Shown here: piece by piece, positions 51,773 to 58,491 of the stretch
Layout: the number at the start of each line of letters is the position of its first letter
Numbering within the stretch: the first letter of the stretch is position 1
Source: Halopseudomonas xiamenensis
Lineage (GTDB): Bacteria; Pseudomonadota; Gammaproteobacteria; Pseudomonadales; Pseudomonadaceae
Direction: 5' to 3'
NCBI RefSeq assembly: GCF_014219065.1
Contig: NZ_JACLGO010000029.1
Location: 1-58,491, forward strand
DNA: 58,491 nt
Program-made: the position numbers and the translations under genes
Notes under the pieces: generated by a model
Databases searched by the model: none
What the model saw: only the letters and a program-made list of their open reading frames with translations
What the model was told of the DNA's origin: nothing

Positions 51773-53389
51773 TTATTCCAGGGGTCGGTTGGCGATGGCC
51801 CGCGCCGCCCGCCGCCCGTTGAAGATACAGTTGGACAGGAAGGTGCCTTCCAACGAGCGTATGCCACTGATGCCGCCCCCACCGAACCCGGCGGCCTCGC
51901 CGGCCGCATACAGTCCCGGAACGACCTGCCCCTGGTGGTTCAGGATGCGCGACTGCAGATCGGTCAGCATGCCACCCATGCTCTTGCGGCTGATCAGGCG
52001 GGTACGGATGGCCATCAATGGGCCTGCCCGCGGATCGAGTATTTTCTGGAAGCGGCAGGTACGCATGCGGTCACTACGCCATTGACGCAGTTGTTGCAGG
52101 CGGCGCAGCTGTTCGTCATTGTGCAATGCCGGGCCGCGATCGATGATCGCATCATAGCGCTGTACATCCGCGCGCATGGCCTGCGGGTCCAGGCGCCCAT
52201 CGTCGGCCAATGCCGCCATGCTCCGGGCCAGCTCATCCAGGTTGTCTGCAGCCAGCACATCCGGGCACTGCTCGATCAGTTCACGTGCCAGGCTGCGGTT
52301 ACCAGTCAAGGTCTGCCACAACAGGCGCAGCAGTTTGCGATCGCGGAACAATGGGTTGGCATCGGTGCCGGAGACCGCCAGTTCCTTGATTGCGATACGC
52401 CAGTTGAGCAGTTGCCAGCCGTACTGTCCGGGCAGATGGCCGATACGCTTGCACAGGTCATGGGTATCGAAGCCGGTCACCAGGGGCAAGGGGCCTATGC
52501 GCCGGCCGCTGGGCTCCAGCCACAGTGCCGAGCGTGCCGGAATCAGGCTGATGCCATGCCCTGGATACTGCGGCTGCGGGTGCGCGATCCCCGCGGCGTA
52601 GTTCCACATCTGCCCGAGCTTGACCACCTGGCCGCCGACCACGCGCACCTGCTCATGCAGCGCACCGTCGGCACGCGGGTCAGTGCCGTTGAGCAGGTTC
52701 TCCGGGCACGGGCCATAGATCGGGTCCCAATGCCGGCGCACCAGTTCCAGGTTGCCATTGATCCCGCCGCTGCACAGGACCACATGCTCGGCACGCACTT
52801 CAAAATCTCCCTGCGGGCCCTGCCCCCAACAGCCGACCACTGCGCCATCGCACTGCAGCAGGCCGGTTACCCGGTGCTCGAACAGCGTTTTCAACTGCGC
52901 TTGGCGCGCATGGCCGAACAGCTGCGCTGCCAACGTCTGCACCACACCGCGGCCACAGCCCCAGGCGACATGGTAACGGGGCAACGAGTTGCCATCGCCA
53001 TGATTGCCACGCTCGACCCATTGCACCGCCGGGAAGAAGCCAACGCCCCGCGCCCGCAACCAGTCGTAGATATCAATGCGATTGCGTGTGGCATAGGCCT
53101 CGGCCCAGCGCCGCGCCCACAGATCATCCTGCTGGAACAACGCCGCCCGGCACCAGTCCTCCAGCAGTAGTTGCGGCGAGTCGGAGATGCCATTGCGCTT
53201 CTGCTCAGGCGTGCCGCACAGCAACATGCCACCGAAGGCATCATTGGCCTGCCCGCCACATTGGCTGCGCGGTGCCGCATCCAGCAACAACACACTACGC
53301 CCCAGGTCCAGCAGCTCCAGCGCTGTACTGATGCCTGCCAGACCAGCGCCGATCACCAGCGTTTCACACGCATGCTGCGCCTTGGTCAT
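51773..53389 (-). CDS. FAD-binding dehydrogenase (KstD/fumarate-reductase-flavoprotein family)
   Basis: A 538-residue flavoprotein. The FAD fold is at the N-terminus, TLVIGAGLAGISTALELL, with the segment QCGGQANDAFGGMLLCGTPEQ typical of uncharacterised bacterial FAD-binding dehydrogenases related to 3-ketosteroid delta1-dehydrogenase. The C-terminal PGLYAAGEAAGFGGGGISG completes the FAD site. The substrate is unknown. GGGAGGGG precedes the ATG at 53389. It is first in the operon with the ThDP enzyme and is divergent from an AraC regulator, whose likely operator repeats lie just upstream. Confidence 0.87.
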   Translation of the reverse strand: MTKAQHACETLVIGAGLAGISTALELLDLGRSVLLLDAAPRSQCGGQANDAFGGMLLCGTPEQKRNGISDSPQLLLEDWCRAALFQQDDLWARRWAEAYATRNRIDIYDWLRARGVGFFPAVQWVERGNHGDGNSLPRYHVAWGCGRGVVQTLAAQLFGHARQAQLKTLFEHRVTGLLQCDGAVVGCWGQGPQGDFEVRAEHVVLCSGGINGNLELVRRHWDPIYGPCPENLLNGTDPRADGALHEQVRVVGGQVVKLGQMWNYAAGIAHPQPQYPGHGISLIPARSALWLEPSGRRIGPLPLVTGFDTHDLCKRIGHLPGQYGWQLLNWRIAIKELAVSGTDANPLFRDRKLLRLLWQTLTGNRSLARELIEQCPDVLAADNLDELARSMAALADDGRLDPQAMRADVQRYDAIIDRGPALHNDEQLRRLQQLRQWRSDRMRTCRFQKILDPRAGPLMAIRTRLISRKSMGGMLTDLQSRILNHQGQVVPGLYAAGEAAGFGGGGISGIRSLEGTFLSNCIFNGRRAARAIANRPLE

Positions 53390-53416
53390 GAACTCCCCTC
53401 CCTTGGTGCTGCCTTG

Positions 53417-53422
53417 ATGATA
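53417..53422 (-). promoter_or_regulatory. Candidate -10 box of the FAD/ThDP operon
   Basis: TATCAT on the minus strand, 28 bases before the FAD gene ATG. A -35 at the usual distance (53440-53445) is not consensus and just touches the first direct repeat, as expected for class II activation by an AraC protein. Confidence 0.4.
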
Positions 53423-53444
53423 GACAGCCGGGAAACAAGAGGCC

Positions 53445-53478
53445 TGACATTTCACGAAGGGGAAGTTGACATTTCACG
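53445..53478. promoter_or_regulatory. Direct-repeat operator, TGACATTTCACG twice
   Basis: TGACATTTCACG occurs identically at 53445-53456 and 53467-53478, a period of 22 bases (two helical turns), in the gap between the FAD gene and the AraC gene. Tandem sites of this kind are typical of AraC-family regulators, with one site next to the target -35. Confidence 0.75.
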
Positions 53479-53521
53479 CATGGCTACGCAGGCTGGACAT
53501 ACCTATCCAGCTGGTTTTCCC

Positions 53522-54532
53522 ATGTCACAACTTGCCCGCAGCGCGGTATTCATCGGTTTCGACAGCTTGTGCCGCAGCCACGGGCTGAACCCCAATGATC
53601 TGCTATTGAGCTGCGGGCTGGACCCGCTGTTGCTGCGCCGCGCCGCCCTGCATCTGCCCTATGCACGCTTTGCCCAGGTGCTGACCCTTGCCGCCGAGCG
53701 AGGCAATTGTGCCGACTTCGGCCTGCGCCTGAGCCACTACCATGACTATCTGGTGCTCGGCCCCTTCGGCCTGTTGCTGTCCCAGGCGGAAAGCTTCACC
53801 GAGGTGCTCAAGCTGACCCAGCAATATGTGCATCTGCATGCCCAGGGCATAACCCTGAACGCGCGGCAGGACGATCGCTATCTGGAAGTGGAGTATCGTC
53901 TGCAACTGCAGGAGTCGGTGGATCTGCGTCAGTTGCTGGAATTGGGCCTGGGGGTAGTACACCGTTCCATGCGCAGCCTGTTCGGTGACCAGTGGCAACC
54001 GCTGGAAGTATCCATGCGCCACGCCTGCATGGGACGGGTGCAGGACTATGTACAGTTCTTCGGCTGCCCGGTGCTGTTCGAGCAGCCACTCGATGGTATC
54101 AGGGCCAGTGCCCAAACCCTTGCCTTGCGCCCGCTGGAGCAGCGCCTGCAGCTCAAGAATCATCTGCTGGAAGAATACGCCCTGCGCCACCAGGTACCCG
54201 GCGACCTGGCCAGCCAGGTGCGGCTGGTTCTGCAATCGATCCTGCCCACCGGCGAGGCACGGCTTGAGGTAGTGGCGCGCCTGCTGGACCGCCACCCACG
54301 CAGCCTGCAGCAGGCCTTGCAGGCCCGCTCGCTGAGCTTTCGCCAATTGCTGGATGAGGTGCGCTACAGCGAGGCAAGGCAGCAACTGCGGCTCTCTGGG
54401 CAGTCAATCACCGATCTGGCGTTGCATCTGGGCTATGCCGATGAGACCGCCTTCTCCCGGGCTTTCAAGCGCTGGAGCGGTCAGGCACCCCGGCAATGGC
54501 GCGCGCAATCCAGGCCGCCACCTATCGACTGA
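53522..54532 (+). CDS. AraC-family transcriptional regulator (Arabinose_bd-type N-domain)
   Basis: A 336-residue regulator. The N-terminal 180-odd residues match the AraC ligand-binding type in which the sequence opens SAVFIGFDSLCRSHGLNPNDLL; the last 100 residues carry two helix-turn-helix units, ending SITDLALHLGYADETAFSRAFKRWSG. I choose ATG 53522, where homology begins; an ATG at 53480 would add 14 residues but would leave the second repeat against the start codon. It is divergent from the FAD/ThDP operon and probably activates it. Its stop overlaps the DMT gene end by 11 bases (convergent). Confidence 0.9.
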   Translation: MSQLARSAVFIGFDSLCRSHGLNPNDLLLSCGLDPLLLRRAALHLPYARFAQVLTLAAERGNCADFGLRLSHYHDYLVLGPFGLLLSQAESFTEVLKLTQQYVHLHAQGITLNARQDDRYLEVEYRLQLQESVDLRQLLELGLGVVHRSMRSLFGDQWQPLEVSMRHACMGRVQDYVQFFGCPVLFEQPLDGIRASAQTLALRPLEQRLQLKNHLLEEYALRHQVPGDLASQVRLVLQSILPTGEARLEVVARLLDRHPRSLQQALQARSLSFRQLLDEVRYSEARQQLRLSGQSITDLALHLGYADETAFSRAFKRWSGQAPRQWRAQSRPPPID

Positions 54533-55418
54533 CCTGTGGCCAGCGTGTCGCCAACAGCAACCCCAGAAACGTCAGCGCGCCACCGGCCAGGTGATACCAG
54601 TACAGCTGTTCGCTCAATAGCAGCACGCCCAGCAGCGCGGTGAACACCGGTGTGAGGTAGCTGAACAGCGAGGCGGTAGCCGGCCCCAGTACCTTGACGC
54701 CATTGTTCCAGGCCACATAGGCCAGCAGCGAGGCAAACACAGCGGTATACCCCACCGCCCCGGCAGCCTGCCAGCTCAGCGGCATCGGCCCGACATGCAC
54801 CAACTCCCAGAGAAAGAACGGCACCAGCAACGGCACCCCACACAGCAGCATGGCGGCCATCAATATCAGCCCCGGCACCGGCATGATCCAGCGCTGCAAC
54901 AGTACCGAATACAGCCCCCAGGACAGCACCGCCGCCAGCATGATCAGGTCACCGTCATTGAACTCCAGCATCAGCAAGCGCTCCGGTTGCCCACCCGCCA
55001 GGATCAATAGCAGCCCGCAGGACCCCAGAAAGGCGCCACACAATGTCGTCCATGCCGGCCATTGGCGCAGCAGCACCACCGACCAGAAGAACGCCGCCAC
55101 CGGCAGCCCGGTACCGACCAGCGTCAGGTTGATAGCGGTGGTGCTTTGCGCAGCCTGGTACAGCAAGGTGTTGTAGGAGGCAATGCTGAGCGCCGACAGG
55201 ATCACCAGGCGCTTCCAGTGTGCCAACAACAGCTGGCGATGCTGCCACACCCCTCGTGCAGTGAACGGCAGCAATAGCAACAGGGCGCAGCTCCAGCGCC
55301 AGAAAGACAGGCTGATCGGTGGTAACATGCCCGCCGAGGCCCGTGCGATCAGGGCGTTCCCGGCCCAGGCCAGGGCGGTGGTCAGCAGGCCGATAACAGC
55401 CCATTGTCGCGTCGACAT
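54522..55418 (-). CDS. DMT superfamily permease (EamA/RhaT type)
   Basis: A 298-residue membrane protein with ten predicted helices arranged as two EamA repeats; the first begins AVIGLLTTALAWAGNALIARA and the second near DGDLIMLAAVLSWGLYSVL. Family members export amino acids or other small metabolites. ATG at 55418 is used; a TTG two codons upstream is possible. It overlaps the AraC gene end by 11 bases, so a link with the ThDP/FAD cluster is suggested only by position. Confidence 0.9.
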   Translation of the reverse strand: MSTRQWAVIGLLTTALAWAGNALIARASAGMLPPISLSFWRWSCALLLLLPFTARGVWQHRQLLLAHWKRLVILSALSIASYNTLLYQAAQSTTAINLTLVGTGLPVAAFFWSVVLLRQWPAWTTLCGAFLGSCGLLLILAGGQPERLLMLEFNDGDLIMLAAVLSWGLYSVLLQRWIMPVPGLILMAAMLLCGVPLLVPFFLWELVHVGPMPLSWQAAGAVGYTAVFASLLAYVAWNNGVKVLGPATASLFSYLTPVFTALLGVLLLSEQLYWYHLAGGALTFLGLLLATRWPQVSR

Positions 55419-55450
55419 AAACAAGCCATTGGTGGTGATTGAGCGCAGAC

Positions 55451-55903
55451 TCAGTCGATTAGCGAATAGGCCATGACCAGCGCATCCTCACGGCCGCCGA
55501 CGGCGGGATAGTATCCTCGGCGGCGACCGATTTCATTGAAGCCGAAGCGCTCATACAGTCGAATGGCTGGTTGATTGGACTCCCTGACCTCGAGAAAGGT
55601 CGTCTCGGCCCCGCGCTGCCTGCCCTGCTCGATCAAGTGCGCAAGCAGCTTGCCACCCAATCCATTGCATTGGCTCTCCGGTTTGACCGTCAGATTCAGC
55701 AGATGGGATTCATCCCCAGCGGCCGACAGCACACCGTGACCGACCTGCTGATCACCGAGGAACATCATCCAGCATTCATAGCCGGATTTTACACAGTCCA
55801 GAAAGATGCCACGGGTCCAGGGATGACTGAAAGCGGCGAACTCGATATTCAATACTGCCTCCACGTCCGCCTCGGTCATGGGACGAAACACCGGTTCACT
55901 CAT
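55451..55903 (-). CDS. rimI: Ribosomal-protein bS18 alanine N-acetyltransferase RimI
   Basis: A 150-residue GNAT. The acetyl-CoA motif in RimI appears as QCNGLGGKLLAHLIEQG (near residue 77), a mild variant of the usual R/Q-x-x-G-x-G/A, followed by FLEVRESNQPAIRLYERFGF and the C-terminal GRRRGYYP. RimI acetylates the N-terminal Ala of S18 after Met removal. Start at 55903 overlaps the holD stop by 4 bases, the conserved holD-rimI coupling. Confidence 0.94.
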   Translation of the reverse strand: MSEPVFRPMTEADVEAVLNIEFAAFSHPWTRGIFLDCVKSGYECWMMFLGDQQVGHGVLSAAGDESHLLNLTVKPESQCNGLGGKLLAHLIEQGRQRGAETTFLEVRESNQPAIRLYERFGFNEIGRRRGYYPAVGGREDALVMAYSLID

Positions 55904-56679
55904 TGCGTAACCTGCCAGCGGGACATGATGCGCTTCAGTTGCTGCCACAATTGTGCCTTGCTCGCCGAGTCCTTCATCAAGGCTTCCAGATCAGGTGCAA
56001 ACCATGCCGGCGGCAGCTGTTCCAGTGCCTCCTCGCGGCCACAGACCAGATCCTGCCCGTCCAGCTCCGGCCCCAGCAACAGTCGGGGGTAAGTGCCAAA
56101 GCAGCCGATGGATACCACCGGTTCACTTTCCAGGCGCCCCTGCATGAAGGCTTGCAGTGCCAGGCTGGCTGCCGGGGCACTGCGATCGAACTGCGGGTTT
56201 CTATTCAGCGGCCAGGTAAAGTCCGCATACAGATGCGGCACCTGCGGCAGGCGCACTGCACGCAGGATGTCCTTGAGCAGGCGCAACGCGGGCGATGCGC
56301 TTTCCAGCCCCGGTTCCGGGGTCTCGATCAACAATGCGCAGGGACCCGCCATCCATAACTGCAGATAGAAGGATTCCAGCGGCGGTAGCTTGACCTCGGG
56401 CTCGGCAGCTGGGGGCGCGACGACCGTGGCCGGCGCTGGCTCCGGCCTGGAAGGACGCACGATGATCTTCGCCCGAGCGGGGGCCGCCGCCTTCGGCGTG
56501 TCTATCTGCACCGTGGCCGGCGATACGGCAATCGCATCCCCTGCGCTCTCCTGCGGCTCATCCGCGATGTCCGGCAACTCCGGCGGCAGGCGGAAGGCTG
56601 CATGGGGCAAGGCGTGCCGCGGTACCCAACCGGTCACGCCCATGGCGGCAAGATAATCCAGACGTGTCGATTCCAGCAT
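55900..56679 (-). CDS. holD: DNA polymerase III psi subunit (HolD), divergent pseudomonad form
   Basis: A 259-residue protein. The N-terminus RLDYLAAMGVTGWVPRHALP matches the E. coli HolD opening (YL-x-x-LGI-x-x-W-x-x-R), which binds chi, and the C-terminal KAQLWQQLKRIM resembles the HolD ending. Between them a Pro/Ala-rich linker (about 35-95) enlarges the protein to twice the E. coli size. Pseudomonas has a known divergent psi subunit encoded next to rimI, as here. Psi links chi to the clamp loader and SSB. Its ATG shares one base with the leuA stop (TGATG). Confidence 0.8.
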   Translation of the reverse strand: MLESTRLDYLAAMGVTGWVPRHALPHAAFRLPPELPDIADEPQESAGDAIAVSPATVQIDTPKAAAPARAKIIVRPSRPEPAPATVVAPPAAEPEVKLPPLESFYLQLWMAGPCALLIETPEPGLESASPALRLLKDILRAVRLPQVPHLYADFTWPLNRNPQFDRSAPAASLALQAFMQGRLESEPVVSIGCFGTYPRLLLGPELDGQDLVCGREEALEQLPPAWFAPDLEALMKDSASKAQLWQQLKRIMSRWQVTQ

Positions 56680-58223
56680 CAGATACCTTCGACCTGCGGG
56701 TGCGCCTTGTATGCGTCCGAATGCATCAGATTCAATGCGTTGATATAGGCCTTGGCGGAAGCAATCACGATATCGGTATCGGCGCCATTGCCATTGACGA
56801 TACGACCACCCCTTTCCAGGCGAACGGTGACTTCACCCTGGGAGTCGGTACCTTCGGTAATGGCGTTGACCGAGTACAGCTGCAGCGACGCACCGGAACC
56901 GGCGATCTGCTCCAATGCCCGGAAGGCCGCATCCACCGGGCCGGAGCCCGACGCGCAAGCCTGCTGCTCGACACCATCCACCTCCACGGTGACTTTCGCC
57001 ACCGGAGTTTCTCCGGTCCGCGAGGTGACATCCAGAAACACCAGGCGCATGCGCTCCACTACATCGGTCACGGTATCGGATACCAGCGCCTGCAGATCCT
57101 CATCGAATATCTCGTGCTTCTTGTCCGCCAGCTCCTTGAAGCGGGCGAACGCAGCATTCAGTTCGTCCTGGTCGGTCAGGTCGATACCCAGTTCCTGCAA
57201 CCGGGTGCGAAACGCATTGCGCCCGGACAGCTTGCCCAACGACAGCTTGTTGGCATGCCATCCCACCGACTGGGCACTCATGATCTCGTAAGTTTCGCGG
57301 TGCTTGAGCACGCCATCCTGGTGAATACCGGACTCATGGGCGAAGGCGTTGGCGCCCACGATGGCCTTGTTCGGCTGCACCGGAAAACCGGTGATGCTGG
57401 AGACCAGGCGGGAGGTGCTGAGAATATGCTCGGTAACGATACCGGTCTGCACGCCCAGTACATCCTGGCGCGTCTTGATGGCCATGACGATCTCTTCCAG
57501 CGAGGCATTACCGGCACGCTCACCCAGGCCATTGATAGTGCACTCGACCTGCCGCGCACCTGCGCTGACGGCTGCCAGCGAGTTGGCTACCGCCAGGCCG
57601 AGGTCATTATGGCAATGCACCGAAAAGATCGCCTGGTCGGCGTTGGGAACGCGCTCGATGACCTGGCGAATGGTCTCGGCGAACTGATGCGGGATCGCGT
57701 AGCCGACGGTATCGGGGATATTGATGGTGCGCGCACCGGCCTTGATCGCCTGTTCGATGATTCGGCACAGAAAGTCGATCTCAGAACGACCACCATCCTC
57801 GCAGGAAAACTCCACATCAGCGCACAGGTTACGCGCCCGCTTGATCGCATGTACCGCCTGCTCGATCACCTGTTCAGGCTGCATGCGCAGCTTGTATTCC
57901 ATATGGATGGGGCTGGTGGCAATAAAGGTATGGATACGCCCGGAGTTGGCATTGACCAATGCCTCGGCAGCCCGATCGATATCCGCATCGACCGCCCGTG
58001 CAAGGCTGCAGATGGTGCTGTCCTTGATGGTGTCGGCAATCCCTTTCACCGCCTCGAAGTCACCCGGACTGGCGATGGCGAAACCGGCCTCGATGACATC
58101 CACCCGCAGCTTCTCCAGCGCCTTGGCGATACGCAGCTTCTCTTCCCGGGTCATCGAGGCGCCGGGACTCTGCTCACCGTCACGCAAGGTGGTATCGAAT
58201 ATGATGACGCGATCCTGACTCAT
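56679..58223 (-). CDS. leuA: 2-Isopropylmalate synthase LeuA (type 1, E. coli-like)
   Basis: A 514-residue LeuA. The start carries the catalytic [12 protein letters not shown] (residues 10-21); the HxH metal site is in SVHCHNDLG (near 203), and HESGIHQDG (near 310) precedes the C-terminal leucine-binding domain (about 390-514). It condenses 2-oxoisovalerate with acetyl-CoA, the first committed step to leucine. GAGGAGAGG precedes the ATG. It lies downstream of a 5S rRNA terminator and is coupled to holD. Many Pseudomonas carry the longer type 2 LeuA; this is the shorter enteric type. Confidence 0.95.
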   Translation of the reverse strand: MSQDRVIIFDTTLRDGEQSPGASMTREEKLRIAKALEKLRVDVIEAGFAIASPGDFEAVKGIADTIKDSTICSLARAVDADIDRAAEALVNANSGRIHTFIATSPIHMEYKLRMQPEQVIEQAVHAIKRARNLCADVEFSCEDGGRSEIDFLCRIIEQAIKAGARTINIPDTVGYAIPHQFAETIRQVIERVPNADQAIFSVHCHNDLGLAVANSLAAVSAGARQVECTINGLGERAGNASLEEIVMAIKTRQDVLGVQTGIVTEHILSTSRLVSSITGFPVQPNKAIVGANAFAHESGIHQDGVLKHRETYEIMSAQSVGWHANKLSLGKLSGRNAFRTRLQELGIDLTDQDELNAAFARFKELADKKHEIFDEDLQALVSDTVTDVVERMRLVFLDVTSRTGETPVAKVTVEVDGVEQQACASGSGPVDAAFRALEQIAGSGASLQLYSVNAITEGTDSQGEVTVRLERGGRIVNGNGADTDIVIASAKAYINALNLMHSDAYKAHPQVEGI

Positions 58224-58259
58224 GAACCTCTCCTCGGCAACGGAAACCGCAATATGGAG

Positions 58260-58265
58260 ATTATA
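58260..58265 (-). promoter_or_regulatory. Perfect TATAAT -10 box upstream of leuA
   Basis: TATAAT on the minus strand, 36 bases before the leuA ATG. A -35 match is not visible. The short leader (about 30 bases) leaves no room for a leucine attenuator peptide. Confidence 0.5.
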
Positions 58266-58377
58266 CCACCGCCATCTGAGCTGGCTCGTTTCCGCACTGC
58301 TTTCGGGTGGTCGAGTTTGCCTGCGGGTCAGTTGGTGTAGCGCAGGGGCGCTGCACCCCGATCGCGTAAAGAAAAAA

Positions 58378-58401
58378 CCCCGACCTGTGTCCAGATCGGG
58401 G
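58378..58401 (-). terminator. rRNA-operon terminator
   Basis: On the minus strand CCCCGATCTG and CAGGTCGGGG form a 10-bp stem (one G-T pair) with the loop GACA, followed by TTTTTTC. It lies 14 bases beyond the 5S rRNA end. A T4 stretch on the other strand could make it bidirectional. Confidence 0.92.
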
Positions 58402-58414
58402 TTTTCTGTTTGAA

Positions 58415-58491
58415 GCTTGACGATGACCTACTCTCACATGGGGAAGCCCCACACTACCATCGGCGATGCATCGTTTCACTGCTGAGTTCGG
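58415..58491 (-). rRNA. rrf: 5S rRNA, 3' part (cut by window edge)
   Basis: The minus-strand sequence is the 3' two-thirds of a gammaproteobacterial 5S rRNA: CCGAACTCAGCAGTGAAACG, the loop-E region GATGGTAGTGTGGGG and the closing GAGAGTAGGTCATCGTCAAGC. The 5' part lies beyond the window, so an rrn operon must extend to the right. Confidence 0.96.

Noticed and set aside
56664..58340. 558-codon plus-strand frame opposite leuA
   Set aside because: leuA carries all catalytic motifs; the antisense frame is a shadow.
58224..58377. leuA leader-peptide attenuator
   Set aside because: The -10 box lies only 36 bases from the ATG and no Leu-rich mini-frame with terminator hairpin lies between them.

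Overview
The window is a 58.5 kb piece of a high-GC gammaproteobacterial chromosome, almost certainly from the Pseudomonadaceae. The gene order matches blocks I remember from Pseudomonas aeruginosa: mreBCD-maf-rng-yhdP-nitrilase-tldD facing gatCAB; hpt/upp/uraA; pilVWXY1E; pagL-murI-moeB-prmC-prfA-hemA facing a TPR lipoprotein-lolB-ispE-tRNA-Gln-prs-rplY-pth-ychF; and holD-rimI. Those blocks lie apart in P. aeruginosa and are joined differently here, and several genes differ (FimU and PilY2 missing, an E. coli-type LeuA beside an rRNA operon). This suggests a divergent member such as the Halopseudomonas lineage, but the species cannot be fixed from the window alone.

Layout. 1-509: a short leader and a GIY-YIG protein. 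565-11408 (minus): the cell-shape operon mreB-mreC-mreD-maf-rng-yhdP-nit-tldD. 11669-17493 (plus): gatCAB, an RlpA-like lipoprotein and a BetT-type BCCT transporter. 17540-19038 (minus): YajG, a PA4642-type protein and an unknown secreted protein. 19113-23461: SulP transporter, hpt (minus), upp and uraA. 23465-28551 (minus): the type IV pilus minor-pilin/PilY1 operon. 28703-33166: 2-hydroxyacid dehydrogenase, LysE exporter, ferrochelatase, FAD oxidoreductase and PagL. 33237-37965 (minus): murI-moeB-prmC-prfA-hemA, tightly overlapped. 38184-45043 (plus): TPR lipoprotein, lolB, ispE, tRNA-Gln, prs, rplY, pth, ychF. 45229-49888: a cardiolipin-synthase-like lipoprotein, a DUF748 giant and tRNA-Met. 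50017-55418: an accessory metabolic cluster (ThDP enzyme, FAD dehydrogenase, divergent AraC regulator, DMT permease). 55451-58223 (minus): leuA-holD-rimI. 58415-58491 (minus): the 3' end of a 5S rRNA with its terminator.

Most of the window is housekeeping: envelope shape and lipid trafficking, Gln-tRNA amidotransfer, nucleotide salvage, haem and isoprenoid synthesis, translation release and recycling. I see no transposase, integrase, prophage, CRISPR array or restriction system. No stretch above 300 bases lacks a gene. The signals most worth a second look are: (i) the ThDP/FAD/AraC/DMT cluster with a 22-bp-phased direct-repeat operator; (ii) an abrupt base-composition change in the last third of ispE, next to tRNA-Gln; (iii) mreC, which appears to start at an ATC codon; (iv) a hairpin leader in front of rplY; (v) two adjacent perfect palindromes upstream of pilV; and (vi) the coupling of leuA to holD and rimI.
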